Shown here piece by piece: positions 7,666-16,067 of a stretch of DNA of 49,504 nt. The notes under the pieces were generated by a model. It was not told where the DNA came from and made no database searches. It saw only the letters and a program-made list of their open reading frames with translations. Within the stretch, counting starts at the first letter, position 1. Every line of letters starts with the position of its first letter. Location: positions 1 through 49,504 of the forward strand of contig CALXFI010000005.1 of NCBI GenBank assembly GCA_944387535.1. The letters run 5' to 3'. The stretch is from an uncultured Clostridia bacterium (GTDB taxonomy: Bacteria; Bacillota; Clostridia; TANB77; CAG-508). The translations under genes were made by a program, and so were the position numbers.

Positions 7666-8541
7666 ATGGAATTAGAATATTTAGTAGAAAACAATAAATA
7701 TAAAAATATAAATGAAATATTATCTTTAGAATTTAAAATATCAACAAGGCTTAAAAATAAGCTAATAAAAAAAGGTATGATATTTTTAAATGGTTCAGTT
7801 GTTGATACAAGAAGTAATATAAATATTGGAGATAAATTAGTTATAGATTTTAATTATAATGAAGATAATTCAAATATAGTACCTAAAGAAATACCTTTAG
7901 ATATAGTTTACGAAGATGACTGGCTTTTAGTTGTAAATAAACCATCAGGAATTGCAATTCACCCTTCAATACTTCATTTTGATAACTCTTTATCAAATGG
8001 AATACGTTACTATTTTGATAAAATAGGTTTAAAGAAAAAAATAAGACCTGTAAATAGATTAGACACAGATACTTCTGGTTTAGTCATCTTTGCAAAATGT
8101 GAATACATACAAGAATCTTTAAACTTTCAAATGAAAGATAATACTTTTAAAAAAGAGTATATATGTCTATGTTCAGGTTTATTTGATAAAAAAGAAGGAA
8201 CAATAAATCTTCCAATCGCAAGAAAAGAAGGAAGTATAATAGAAAGATGTATAGACGAAAATGGTAAAAAAGCAATTACTCATTATAAAGTATTAAAAGA
8301 ATTTAAAGACTATAGCTTGGTTTTGTGTAAATTGGAAACCGGAAGAACTCACCAAATAAGATTACATATGGCATCTACCCACCATCCAATTTTAGGAGAC
8401 ACATTATATGGTACATCTTCTTCCTTAATTTCTAGACAAGCTCTTCATAGTTATAAAATGAAATTTGTTCACCCAATAACTAAAAAAGAATTAGAATTGA
8501 CAGCAAACCTTCCACAAGATATAAAAATATTTGTAAAATAA
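7666..8541 (+). CDS. RluA-family RNA pseudouridine synthase
   Basis: A 291-residue enzyme that isomerises uridine to pseudouridine in rRNA or tRNA. An S4-like RNA-binding segment covers about residues 15-65 (ISTRLKNKLIKKGMIFLNG), followed by the catalytic domain with VVNKPSGIAIHPS and the signature NRLDTDTSG, catalytic D133. The C-terminal GRTHQIRLHM block is intact. It is the RluD/RluC-type group; substrate position cannot be assigned. The ribosome site (GAGGG, about 14 nt before the ATG) is weak. A remnant of the 3' end of a second rluA-like gene lies 220 bp downstream. Confidence 0.9.
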   Translation: MELEYLVENNKYKNINEILSLEFKISTRLKNKLIKKGMIFLNGSVVDTRSNINIGDKLVIDFNYNEDNSNIVPKEIPLDIVYEDDWLLVVNKPSGIAIHPSILHFDNSLSNGIRYYFDKIGLKKKIRPVNRLDTDTSGLVIFAKCEYIQESLNFQMKDNTFKKEYICLCSGLFDKKEGTINLPIARKEGSIIERCIDENGKKAITHYKVLKEFKDYSLVLCKLETGRTHQIRLHMASTHHPILGDTLYGTSSSLISRQALHSYKMKFVHPITKKELELTANLPQDIKIFVK

Positions 8542-8552
8542 AAAAATATTTA

Positions 8553-8640
8553 AGTGATTTTTTAGATTAGGCAGTTTTACGTAGGGAAATTAAGGGTAGT
8601 AAAACTGCAGGTAAGCAAAGCTTAAATCTAAAAAATCACT
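8553..8640. repeat. Nested inverted repeat, 88 bp
   Basis: Outer arms AGTGATTTTTTAGATT (8553-8568) and AATCTAAAAAATCACT (8625-8640) are perfect 16-bp complements. Inside, GCAGTTTTAC (8571-8580) and GTAAAACTGC (8599-8608) are perfect 10-bp complements around GTAGGGAAATTAAGGGTA. It could be a MITE-like element, a structured RNA or an elaborate terminator for the rluA-family gene. There is no long T-run directly after the outer arm, which argues against a simple terminator. Confidence 0.65.
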
Positions 8641-8679
8641 ACAAATCCCTGTTAAAATAGTATGAATATAGCATTAACA

Positions 8680-8760
8680 CTTTCTAATTGACTCCACCCC
8701 TGCTATTTCCCCTTCATATACTGCTTTGCATACTTGAAGTAACCCACCAGTACAATCTCA
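8680..8760 (-). pseudogene. Fragment of a thioredoxin reductase 3' end
   Basis: This stretch matches the 3' end of the intact trxB at about 10245-10324. Positions 8711-8759 are identical to 10275-10323 (49 bp), and the rest shows a few differences. It has no start and stops matching abruptly at 8760, where a piece of another gene begins. It is a recent duplication or rearrangement remnant, not a gene. Confidence 0.85.
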
Positions 8761-8823
8761 ACAAAAGAAATAGAACTAATAGCAAAATTACCAAAAGATA
8801 TAGAACAATGTATTGATTTTTAA
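8761..8823 (+). pseudogene. Fragment of an rluA-like 3' end
   Basis: The plus-strand frame reads TKEIELIAKLPKDIEQCIDF then TAA, resembling the end of the intact pseudouridine synthase upstream (TKKELELTANLPQDIKIFVK). The DNA is clearly diverged, so it derives from a paralogue rather than a fresh copy. It abuts the trxB fragment without a gap, which marks a recombination junction at about 8760. Confidence 0.65.
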
Positions 8824-9160
8824 ACATGAGCAAATCTTACTTAAATATAGATTTTCTCTTATTCTTATTTGTCAAACTTATTCTTCATTTATTATTTTCT
8901 AATTTAGTTTAAAATTTTTATAATTTTTTATTTATTCGACAAGTTTCGACATACTTTTTATGTTTTATGTGTTATATTATAAATGTTATATTATTTTTTT
9001 CAAAAGAATTTATTTTTTAAATTTTTATTCTCATTTTTCAAAAAAGTTATTACAGAAATAAAAAAACGGTGTGTAATATTTGTGATAATTAATTATTTGA
9101 TAAATTTTTATCTATAAATCTCAAAATTCTATTGAAAAAACAAAAAAAAGATGTTAAAAT
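8824..9160. other. AT-rich non-coding stretch before the first Rpn gene
   Basis: No open frame with protein-like content and no clear structured element is visible. A possible promoter (TTGAAA, 17 bp, TAAAAT) at 9132-9160 is too close to the Rpn ribosome site to be convincing. Confidence 0.4.
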
Positions 9161-9175
9161 TAAGGAGGAATAAAT

Positions 9176-10108
9176 ATGGTAAATAAATTACCCTTAACAA
9201 ATGATTATGTATTCAAAAGAATATTTGGACAAGAAGATAATAAAAGTGCCCTAAAAGATTTCTTAGAATGCATTTTAGATGTAAAAATAAAAAATATAAA
9301 GATAAATAATCCAGAAATACCAAAAAATTATTATGATAGTAAATTTGGAATATTAGACTTAAAAGTAACATTAAATGATGGAATAATAGTAGATGTAGAA
9401 ATGCAAATGCAAAATCAGAATAATGTAGAACAAAGAATGCCATATTATATGGCAAGCAATTATTCAAATACAATAAAAGAAGGAGAGCCATATTCACAAT
9501 GTAAAAAATCAATAGTAATTAGCATTTTAAATTTTAATTATTATAAAAGAAATGAATATCATTCAATAGCAAGAATGATATTTGAAAAACCAAAACCAGA
9601 AGAAGTAGTAAATATGGGTTATAAGAAAGAAGATAGATATGCAACTAAATATTTGGAAATGCATATAATAGACTTACCAAAATTCAAAAAGAAAAATCCA
9701 GAAATGCATACAAAAATTGCACAATGGTTATGGTTGTTTATAGGGAGTGATGAACAAATGGAAAAAGCCGGAAATCTAAATAAAGAAATAAAGAAAATCA
9801 ATAAAAAATTAGCTTCTATGAGTTTAAGTAACGAAGAAAGAAACAACTATGAATTTAGATTAAAAGCAATCCGAGACGAAGCTGATGCAATGGAACGTGC
9901 AACAAAGGAAGGTTTTTCTCAAGGTATTAAGCAAGGCATTGAACAAGGTATTGAGCAGGGCATTGAACAAGGTATTGAACAAGGTCAAAAACAAGAGAAA
10001 AAAGAAATTGCCAAAAAAATGTTAAAAAGAAACACAAATATTGAAGATATCATAGAAATTTTAGGATTAACAAAAGAAGAAATTGAAAAAATAAAAAAAG
10101 AAATATAA
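9176..10108 (+). CDS. Rpn-family recombination-promoting nuclease / PD-(D/E)XK transposase-like protein
   Basis: A 310-residue member of the Rpn/PD-(D/E)XK nuclease transposase-like family (PF12784-type). It opens with the family start LPLTNDYVFKRIFGQ; the nuclease core is visible as GILDLKVTLNDG and VDVEMQMQNQ (residues about 60-85). The C-terminus has a tandem array of GIEQ units encoded by short near-identical repeats (about 9916-9986), then a short helix-turn-helix-like tail ending IEDIIEILGLTKEEI. AAGGAGG precedes the ATG. Known Rpn proteins are DNA endonucleases that stimulate recombination; here it lies next to a rearrangement scar (8680-8823). Confidence 0.85.
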   Translation: MVNKLPLTNDYVFKRIFGQEDNKSALKDFLECILDVKIKNIKINNPEIPKNYYDSKFGILDLKVTLNDGIIVDVEMQMQNQNNVEQRMPYYMASNYSNTIKEGEPYSQCKKSIVISILNFNYYKRNEYHSIARMIFEKPKPEEVVNMGYKKEDRYATKYLEMHIIDLPKFKKKNPEMHTKIAQWLWLFIGSDEQMEKAGNLNKEIKKINKKLASMSLSNEERNNYEFRLKAIRDEADAMERATKEGFSQGIKQGIEQGIEQGIEQGIEQGQKQEKKEIAKKMLKRNTNIEDIIEILGLTKEEIEKIKKEI

Positions 10109-10135
10109 GAAATATATTCTTATTAATAGGCTAGT

Positions 10136-10181
10136 ATAAAGTAAAGTGCGTAAATTTTATTTTTTACGCACTTTACTTTAT
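10136..10181. terminator. Bidirectional terminator between Rpn gene and trxB
   Basis: A perfect 19-bp stem ATAAAGTAAAGTGCGTAAA / TTTACGCACTTTACTTTAT with an 8-nt loop between convergent genes. Confidence 0.85.
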
Positions 10182-10237
10182 TGTTATTTTTTACAAAAGA
10201 ATTTATATTAAACTTTATATTGATTTCGTTTTATAAT

Positions 10238-11101
10238 CTAACATTTTCTAATAGACTCTAGCCCTGCTATTGCTCCTTCATATACTGCTTTGCATACTTG
10301 AAGTAACCCACCAGTACAATCTCCACAAGCATATAAGCCTTCTATATTTGTTTCCATTTTCTCATTTACAACAATTTTATCTTTGTTAGTTATAGCACCA
10401 AGTTTTTTAGCAAAATCAGAACTCCCTGCAATGCCTTGAGCAACAAAAATACCATCTGTTTTTATTTTTGTTCCATCTTCTAATTCTACTTCTTCTACTT
10501 TATCATTTCCTATAATTTCTTTTATACCCCTTGTTTCTATTTTAACATTATCAGCTCTAAAATCGGGAGCTTTTTCTCCATTAGTAAGAATAGTTACATC
10601 TTTTACAACATTAATCAAATCATTAGTTTCAGAAATAGCATAATCTCCGCTTCCAATAACAGCAACATCTTTGTTTCTATAAAAGAATCCATCACATATA
10701 GCACAGTAACTAACGCCTTTTCCTTCAAACTTCTCTATCCCAGTTATCTTAGGTTTATTCTTTTTATTTCCTGTTGCCAATATTACTACTTTTGATTTAT
10801 AAGAATGACTAGAAGTTGTAACAACAAATCTATAGTTAGTGTTATTCTCCATTTCTATTTTTATAACCTCTTCTTTTTTTACGTCCACCCCTAGATTCTT
10901 CGCTTGTCTTATTCCAGTTTCATATAAATCTTTTCCATCTATACCATTTTCGAATCCATAATAATTTTCTATTTTATGTGTCTTTTCTAAACTTGATAAA
11001 TCTTCATATAATACTAAAGTTTTCTTATTCGCTCTTACTGTATATAAACTTGCTGAAATTCCGGCTGGTCCTGCACCTATTATAATAATATCATAATCCA
11101 T
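10238..11101 (-). CDS. trxB: Thioredoxin reductase-like flavoprotein
   Basis: A 287-residue low-molecular-weight thioredoxin reductase family protein, transferring electrons from NAD(P)H through FAD and a redox disulfide to thioredoxin or a similar partner. It has the FAD loop IIGAGPAG (residues 8-13 core), the redox pair C133-x-x-C136 in SYCAICDG, the nucleotide loop GSGDYA (about 151) and the C-terminal ACGDCTGG with VCKAVYEGA. It is a little shorter than the usual 300-320 residues. No thioredoxin gene is adjacent. Its 3' end has been copied to 8680-8760. Confidence 0.88.
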   Translation of the reverse strand: MDYDIIIIGAGPAGISASLYTVRANKKTLVLYEDLSSLEKTHKIENYYGFENGIDGKDLYETGIRQAKNLGVDVKKEEVIKIEMENNTNYRFVVTTSSHSYKSKVVILATGNKKNKPKITGIEKFEGKGVSYCAICDGFFYRNKDVAVIGSGDYAISETNDLINVVKDVTILTNGEKAPDFRADNVKIETRGIKEIIGNDKVEEVELEDGTKIKTDGIFVAQGIAGSSDFAKKLGAITNKDKIVVNEKMETNIEGLYACGDCTGGLLQVCKAVYEGAIAGLESIRKC

Positions 11102-11157
11102 ATTTAATCTTCCTTTCTATTTTTCTTTTTCTCTCTATTTTGCTTTTTCTTTCTTGC

Positions 11158-11188
11158 TGTTTTTTGGGACGGGGTAAAAAAACAGCAT
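11158..11188. repeat. Hairpin with GGGACGG core (copy C)
   Basis: GCTGTTTTTT and AAAAAACAGC arms enclose a GGGACGGGGT core between ogt and trxB. The stem sequence differs from copies A and B but the CCGTCCC/GGGACGG centre is shared. It may serve as the ogt terminator, but the core conservation suggests a repeat family. Confidence 0.6.
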
Positions 11189-11193
11189 ACAGC

Positions 11194-11712
11194 TCATTTA
11201 TTTTTACTTTCTAAATCTAACAGATATTTTTTCATATCTAAGCCTAAAGCATAACCAACAAGCTTTCCATTACTTCCAATTACTCTATGACAAGGAATAA
11301 TAATTGGTATATTATTTTTGTTGTTTGCCATACCAACTGCTCTTGATGCTTTTTCATTTCCTACCATTTTTGCAATCTCTTTATATGTTCTTGTTTCTCC
11401 ATAAGGTATTTTTTCTAAAGCTTCCCATACTTTCTTTTGGAATTCAGTTCCTTCTTGTTTTAAAGGTAAATCAAACACTTTTCTTTTACCTTCAAAATAT
11501 TCTTCTAATTGTTTTTTGGCTTCCAACAGTAGTTTAGTATCTTTTTCTTGGTAATCACTATTAGCACTATTACTTCCCTTATCTTTGTTTTTGGTGTTTT
11601 TACCATTTTCATTCTTATTTTTATTTATAATTATAATTTTAATTATTTTACTATTTTCTTCTACTATTCCTATTTTGCCTAATTTAGTTTCTATATATTT
11701 AATATATTTCAT
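11194..11712 (-). CDS. ogt: Methylated-DNA--protein-cysteine methyltransferase
   Basis: Suicide DNA repair protein that transfers the methyl group from O6-methylguanine to its own cysteine. The acceptor is C141 in IIIPCHRVIGSNGKLVGYA, and the DNA-binding helix region YGETRTYKEIAKMVG (about 104-118) is intact. It is 172 residues. An unusual Asn/Lys-rich low-complexity insert (about residues 30-56) sits in the N-terminal domain, where most family members have a compact sheet. GAAGGAAG precedes the ATG. Confidence 0.93.
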   Translation of the reverse strand: MKYIKYIETKLGKIGIVEENSKIIKIIIINKNKNENGKNTKNKDKGSNSANSDYQEKDTKLLLEAKKQLEEYFEGKRKVFDLPLKQEGTEFQKKVWEALEKIPYGETRTYKEIAKMVGNEKASRAVGMANNKNNIPIIIPCHRVIGSNGKLVGYALGLDMKKYLLDLESKNK

Positions 11713-11746
11713 ATCTTCCTTCTTTTTTGTTTTTTCTTTTTATTTT

Positions 11747-12160
11747 TTAATTCATTTTAATTTTTTCAAATAAATTTTCTAATAAATCTATCTGCCCATC
11801 ATCTAACCTGTAAATAGTACAACTATACTCATTGTCTTTTACATCTATAAAATCTCTACCATAGACATCATTGTTTTCTTTTTTCTGTAATACCTTATCG
11901 TTATCACAATAAAAATAGATTTTATAATATATGTCTCTATATACCGTCGGCCTTTCTGCCTTTATTAATTCTATGTCATTTGACATATCTGATAACCCCA
12001 TTAATTCTATTATTTCTTCTCTATTTTCATTATCTATATTTCTTAAATCTATCTCATTATTGCTTCCCACTGACCAAAACAACATTACAAAAGGTATTCC
12101 AAAAAAGATAATTAGTGCTAAAACTATAGACATAACAATTGTTACTATTTTATCTCCCAT
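11747..12160 (-). CDS. Hypothetical single-pass membrane protein
   Basis: A 137-residue protein with one N-terminal membrane segment (about residues 5-30, IVTIVMSIVLALIIFFGIPF) and a charged extracytoplasmic domain ending IDLLENLFEKIKMN. No family is recognised. AAAGGAG precedes the ATG. It is probably co-transcribed with ogt, 34 nt downstream. Confidence 0.65.
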   Translation of the reverse strand: MGDKIVTIVMSIVLALIIFFGIPFVMLFWSVGSNNEIDLRNIDNENREEIIELMGLSDMSNDIELIKAERPTVYRDIYYKIYFYCDNDKVLQKKENNDVYGRDFIDVKDNEYSCTIYRLDDGQIDLLENLFEKIKMN

Positions 12161-12301
12161 AATAGCTCCTTTTTATTTTAACTGCCATAATAATACCATA
12201 TTGAAAAACATTTGTCTATTTTTTAAAATATGATTTTTAGCTTTACAAATTTTTACGGGTACCCGCATTTTTTCGTAATAGCTCTTCTCCACATAAAGAA
12301 A

Positions 12302-12320
12302 AATAGGCTTTTGGCCTATT
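12302..12320 (-). terminator. Terminator of the cwlJ-gerQ unit
   Basis: AATAGGC pairs with GCCTATT, overlapping the gerQ-like stop and followed by T-rich sequence on the minus strand. A separate short palindrome, CGGGTACCCG, lies nearby at about 12260 with no evident role. Confidence 0.6.
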
Positions 12321-12648
12321 AATAATAATGATATCTGTTATTTACTCCTCCATACATACCTCCATTTGAAATAGTGATAAACTTAATTGAATAAATATCA
12401 CAAAAAGTAACCGTATCACTTTCAACAGCTTTAAGTAATATGTAACTTGCACCTACATCTTGAAGATATCCTACTCTATCTACTAAATTATTTGTACCAA
12501 TTAAAAACTCTACTCTCATTAATTTTCCTATTTGTGTTCTTAAGAAAGCTGGTGTGTAAATAGAATTAGTTAAAATCTCTGGTGAATCTTGATTTATCAT
12601 ATTTTGTCTTGTTTCTCTTTCGTTATTATCTTTTTTATCATCAACCAT
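12319..12648 (-). CDS. gerQ: GerQ-like spore coat protein
   Basis: A 109-residue protein with a disordered polar N-terminus (about 1-30) and a compact domain of the form LRTQIGKLMRVEF...VGYLQDVGASYILLKAV...IKFITI, resembling the GerQ fold (short-chain sheet with IGK-type opening and YLDYVTF-type end). It follows a CwlJ-type hydrolase by 20 nt, the same pairing as Bacillus cwlJ-gerQ, where GerQ is a cross-linked coat protein needed for CwlJ localisation. The sequence match alone is modest; context carries much of the call. Confidence 0.65.
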   Translation of the reverse strand: MVDDKKDNNERETRQNMINQDSPEILTNSIYTPAFLRTQIGKLMRVEFLIGTNNLVDRVGYLQDVGASYILLKAVESDTVTFCDIYSIKFITISNGGMYGGVNNRYHYY

Positions 12649-12668
12649 AGAAAACTCCTTTCTTTAAT

Positions 12669-13115
12669 TTAAGTTTCTCTATACCTATCTGTCGGTCTAT
12701 AAAAGCAATGCTCTCCTAATCTTGTGTGAAATGTTCCTGAACCATTACTAGGAAAAATACTTCCACATGAAGGCCTAAATGGATTTAAGTACCATAAACA
12801 CTCTCCAATTTCATTTAATCTGTTTCCAGACAAAGCCCAATCTGCTATGTAATAATGTTCGTCTGTTGGGTTCATATTATAGATATTTTGTGGATTATAT
12901 CTACCTAAAAGGCTATCTGTAGCACAATCAAATTGTCTTTCCTGAAATATTATGCTTCTAATATTTCCACCTTGTGAAACTCTTGCATACTCTCCTTCTG
13001 ATGCATTCACTCTATTCATAACCACACTTGCTACCGCCTTCATTCCATTGTCGCCCTCTCCTCCTGCCTCACATTGTATTATTCTTGCTAGTAATTCTCT
13101 ATCTGAATATGCCAT
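12669..13115 (-). CDS. cwlJ: Spore cortex-lytic cell wall hydrolase CwlJ-like
   Basis: A 148-residue Hydrolase_2 (SleB/CwlJ) domain protein without a signal peptide, as expected for CwlJ, which is made in the mother cell and acts on cortex peptidoglycan in germination. It shows RIIQCEAGGEGDNGMKAVA with the catalytic Glu, VVMNRV, and the C-terminal LGEHCFY. The start is ATG 13115 with AGGTGAT 5 nt upstream; an in-frame GTG at 13124 is part of that ribosome site. It pairs with the gerQ-like gene. Confidence 0.88.
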   Translation of the reverse strand: MAYSDRELLARIIQCEAGGEGDNGMKAVASVVMNRVNASEGEYARVSQGGNIRSIIFQERQFDCATDSLLGRYNPQNIYNMNPTDEHYYIADWALSGNRLNEIGECLWYLNPFRPSCGSIFPSNGSGTFHTRLGEHCFYRPTDRYRET

Positions 13116-13206
13116 ATGTATCACCTATTTAATTATATTAATTTTTATCCAAATTGTTACTCTTTTATTTATTATTTTATTTTCTTATTTAACTGTTTTT
13201 TAGCAC

Positions 13207-13237
13207 AAAGAAGAGACCTTTTTAGGGTCTCTTCTTT
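13207..13237 (-). terminator. Strong terminator of the orphan gene at 13246-14019
   Basis: Perfect 12-bp stem AAAGAAGAGACC / GGTCTCTTCTTT, more GC-rich than native terminators nearby. Confidence 0.8.
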
Positions 13238-13245
13238 GTACAGCT

Positions 13246-14019
13246 TTATGATGCTACTAGCCTCAATACTCCGCTGTTTAACTTTACTAGACTAAACAGC
13301 TTGGGGTCTATATAAACTACTGATCTAATATAGGCAGTATTTGAGCCTCCTAAAATCTCACCAGTAGATTTAAAAAGGCTATGACCCATATTAACAAGAC
13401 CGTCCTTCGTCACCTCTCCAAGTCCAAAGTACGCACAGGTACTTTCAACGCAAATAGTTTTAGAAGCAAGCCAATACGGCTTATCAATAAAAACAATATC
13501 GCTTGCTGGAGTTATTGGTAACTCATTCTTGCTATACGAATAAGCTGAATGTCTTACTCTTAATCCTTCATAGGCTGTTCGATGTTTTGTGACACTTTCT
13601 GGTGAATAATCACCATTTTTAAAAGTATACCATCTGTTAGATGGTTTCCTTTCCACATCAAGCAGCATATTAACATCATGAACATTCATGCTTCTAGCAA
13701 ATCTCATGTTCTTAGTGTTAAACCAATGTCTAGCAATATTACTAAGCTCCTTCTCTCCAAAAAAGCAACCTGGTGCTCCTCTAAACTCAAGAGATAAAAC
13801 AGGATCTTTCTCAATACACTTGAGAAATTTCTTTTCTCCAACAAAGTTTATACCGATGAAGAGCCAGTCAATTGTATCTCCTGCATCTTTAAAACTAAGC
13901 CGTTGATTTTCTTTCCCATTACGAAATTTGTAGCTTACATAGTCCCGTTTTTTCTTTGGCACATCTGATTTAATCACAGTACCAATCTCAAGTCCATTTA
14001 GCATCTCTTCAGAAATCAT
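13246..14019 (-). CDS. Hypothetical protein of foreign-looking composition
   Basis: A 257-residue soluble protein with no family I recognise. From the ATG at 14019 (GATAGGAGG upstream) it runs MISEEMLNGLEIGTVIKSD and ends SLVKLNSGVLRLVAS. Codon use is clearly more balanced than in neighbours, with CTT/CTC, GGA/GGC and two in-frame CGG Arg codons (13900-13902 and 13945-13947), a codon I do not find in frame in native genes except at frame breaks. It stands alone with its own strong terminator, like the units at 32118 and 32659. Horizontal acquisition is likely; function unknown. Confidence 0.7.
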   Translation of the reverse strand: MISEEMLNGLEIGTVIKSDVPKKKRDYVSYKFRNGKENQRLSFKDAGDTIDWLFIGINFVGEKKFLKCIEKDPVLSLEFRGAPGCFFGEKELSNIARHWFNTKNMRFARSMNVHDVNMLLDVERKPSNRWYTFKNGDYSPESVTKHRTAYEGLRVRHSAYSYSKNELPITPASDIVFIDKPYWLASKTICVESTCAYFGLGEVTKDGLVNMGHSLFKSTGEILGGSNTAYIRSVVYIDPKLFSLVKLNSGVLRLVAS

Positions 14020-14177
14020 AGCTGTTCCTCCTATCAGTTGTATTTTAATCATTTCGTATAAACAAAGTAGCACTTGCTACTTGATAGAAAAATATATTGT
14101 ATATATTATATTTTAACATAATTGAAAGATTTATTCAACAAACCTTTTCTTTTTTTTAAAAAATTGATATACTTTTA

Positions 14178-14705
14178 ATGGTGATAAATTTGAAAATATT
14201 ATTTAAAAATAAAACTAAATATACTAAAGAAACATATAAACAATTTGTTGAATTTCATAGTAATCAATATAATTTCCAATACACATTATTTAATATAATT
14301 ATTATTGCTCTTATTCTTTTTTGCATAATATTACAAATAACCTATAAATATTATTCTATTGCAATTTTTACTTGCATTATTTTTACCTGTTTTTGCTTAT
14401 ACCGTTATTTCCACCCTATTTCTGTTGTATCAAAAGAATTAAAAGGAAAAACAATAGCAGAAGAAAAATCTTTTACTTTTAAATTTTATGAAAAATGTTT
14501 TAAAGTAACTGATAATCTGGTTTCTAATACTGTTAAATATTACAAACTACATAGGGCATTTGAAACTAAAGATTTCTTTTATCTTTATCTAGACAAAACT
14601 CATGCTTTTATTATAAATAAAGGAAATTTTTCAATTGGTAAACCTACTGATTTTTCAGAGTTTATAAAGAAAAAATGTTTCTTAAGATATAAAAAAGTCA
14701 AATAA
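14178..14705 (+). CDS. YcxB-like membrane protein
   Basis: A 175-residue protein with two adjacent membrane segments (about residues 38-75, IIIIALILFCIILQI and SIAIFTCIIFTCFCLYRYF) and a C-terminal domain with the YcxB-like pattern SFTFKFYEKCFKV...YKLHRAFETKDFFYLYLDK. The role of YcxB proteins is unknown. The start is uncertain: ATG 14178 lacks a ribosome site, while TTG 14190 has GGTGAT just upstream, the same arrangement as the next gene. Confidence 0.7.
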   Translation: MVINLKILFKNKTKYTKETYKQFVEFHSNQYNFQYTLFNIIIIALILFCIILQITYKYYSIAIFTCIIFTCFCLYRYFHPISVVSKELKGKTIAEEKSFTFKFYEKCFKVTDNLVSNTVKYYKLHRAFETKDFFYLYLDKTHAFIINKGNFSIGKPTDFSEFIKKKCFLRYKKVK

Positions 14706-14761
14706 ATGTTTGACTTTTTATTTTTTTGTGTTATAATGAGTACAAATGTTCGTTAAAGGTG

Positions 14762-16067
14762 ATGAATTTGGATATATTTGAAAAGCTAGAAATATTATCA
14801 GATGCTGCAAAATATGACGCTTCTTGTAGTTCAAGTGGAAGTACTAGAAAAAACACAAATAACGGAATTGGAAATGGTCATGTTTCTGGAATTTGTCATA
14901 GTTGGGGTGCTGACGGTAGATGTATTTCTTTACTTAAAATACTTTTTACAAATGCATGTATTTATGACTGTAAATATTGTATTAATCGTAGAAGTAATGA
15001 TGTAAGACGTGCTACCTTTACTCCTCGCGAAGTTGCAGATCTTACTATTAATTTTTATAAAAGAAATTATATAGAAGGATTATTTTTAAGTTCAGCTGTT
15101 ATAAAAACTCCGGACTACACCATGGAATTACTAGTTAAAACTGTTACCATTTTAAGAAAAGAATATAATTTTAATGGATATATCCACTGTAAGACTATTC
15201 CTGGTTGTAGCCAAGAATTAATAGATAAACTACGGAAAGTTAGTTGATAGAATAAGTATTAATATCGAACTTCCTTCTAATGATAGTTTGAAACTTTTAG
15301 CACCACAAAAAGAAAAAGCAGGAATTCTTAAACCCATGACATATGTTTCAAATAATATTAAGCTAAACAAATTGGATAAAAATAGGTATAAAGAAGATTT
15401 TGTCCCAGCAGGTCAAACCACACAGCTAATTATTGGCGCCACTCCTGAAAGTGATTTAAAAATATTAAAATTATCAGAAAGTTTATATAATAAATTAAAC
15501 TTAAAAAGAGTTTACTATTCCGCATATATAAGTATTAATAACGATAAAAATCTTCCCACATTGGAGTCACCACCACTACTTCGTGAGAATAGATTATACC
15601 AAGCAGACTGGCTTCTTAGATTTTATGGTTTTAAAGTAGATGAATTATTAGACGAAACTCATCCTAATTTTAATACTATTTTAGACCCTAAATGTGACTG
15701 GGCACTTCGCAATCTTGATAAATTTCCTGTCGAAATAAATAAGGCAGATTACTATACACTACTTAAAATTCCAGGAATTGGTGTTATTTCTGCTAAGAAA
15801 ATAATAAAAGCTAGAAGAAACAATTCGCTTGATTTTGAAAGCTTAAAAAAATTAGGAATTACATTAAAAAGAGCAAAATATTTTATCACATGTAAAGGTA
15901 AATATTTTGAAAAAGTTTATAAATTTAATGAAAACTTTATAGAAACAAATCTTGTATATCAAGAAAGAAATTGTTTACCAAATCCTGATTTTAAACAATT
16001 ATCACTTTTCGATAAATTACAACCTACAAAGGAGGATAAAATAAAATGTCTAACTGGAAACTTATAA
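14762..16067 (+). CDS. Radical SAM protein of the DNA modification/repair type (TIGR03916-like), frame broken by one base
   Basis: Radical SAM enzyme of the family paired with TIGR03915 proteins and linked by context to uracil-DNA-glycosylase-like repair. The cluster motif is CIYDCKYC (C-x3-C-x2-C), preceded by the family block DAAKYDASCSSSGS; a helix-hairpin-helix segment near the C-terminus (LLKIPGIGVISAKKIIKAR) suggests DNA binding. The frame from the start ends at TGA 15245-15247; the rest is in the +1 frame to 16067. Removing C15233 from GAT AAA CTA CGG AAA gives DKLGKLVDRISINIE, matching the family. The start is either ATG 14762 or TTG 14768 (AAAGGTG upstream favours TTG). It overlaps the next gene by 22 nt. 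Pseudogene, sequence error and programmed frameshift are all possible. Confidence 0.85.
15227..15236 (+). promoter_or_regulatory. Putative +1 frameshift site in the radical SAM gene (AAA CTA CGG A)
   Basis: Zero-frame codons AAA CTA CGG AAA; skipping C15233 gives CTA GGA AAG and the family sequence KLGKLVDRISINIE. Without the shift, TGA follows three codons after CGG. Confidence 0.45.

Noticed and set aside
9132..9160. Promoter TTGAAA-17-TAAAAT for the first Rpn gene
   Set aside because: Transcription would start inside the ribosome binding site region, leaving no usable leader.
12255..12275. CGGGTACCCG palindrome as an operator or terminator
   Set aside because: Ten bases only, no T-run, no partner copy seen.
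15242..15247. Idea that TGA here is read through rather than the frame being shifted
   Set aside because: The downstream family sequence lies in the +1 frame, not in the zero frame, so stop readthrough cannot restore it.
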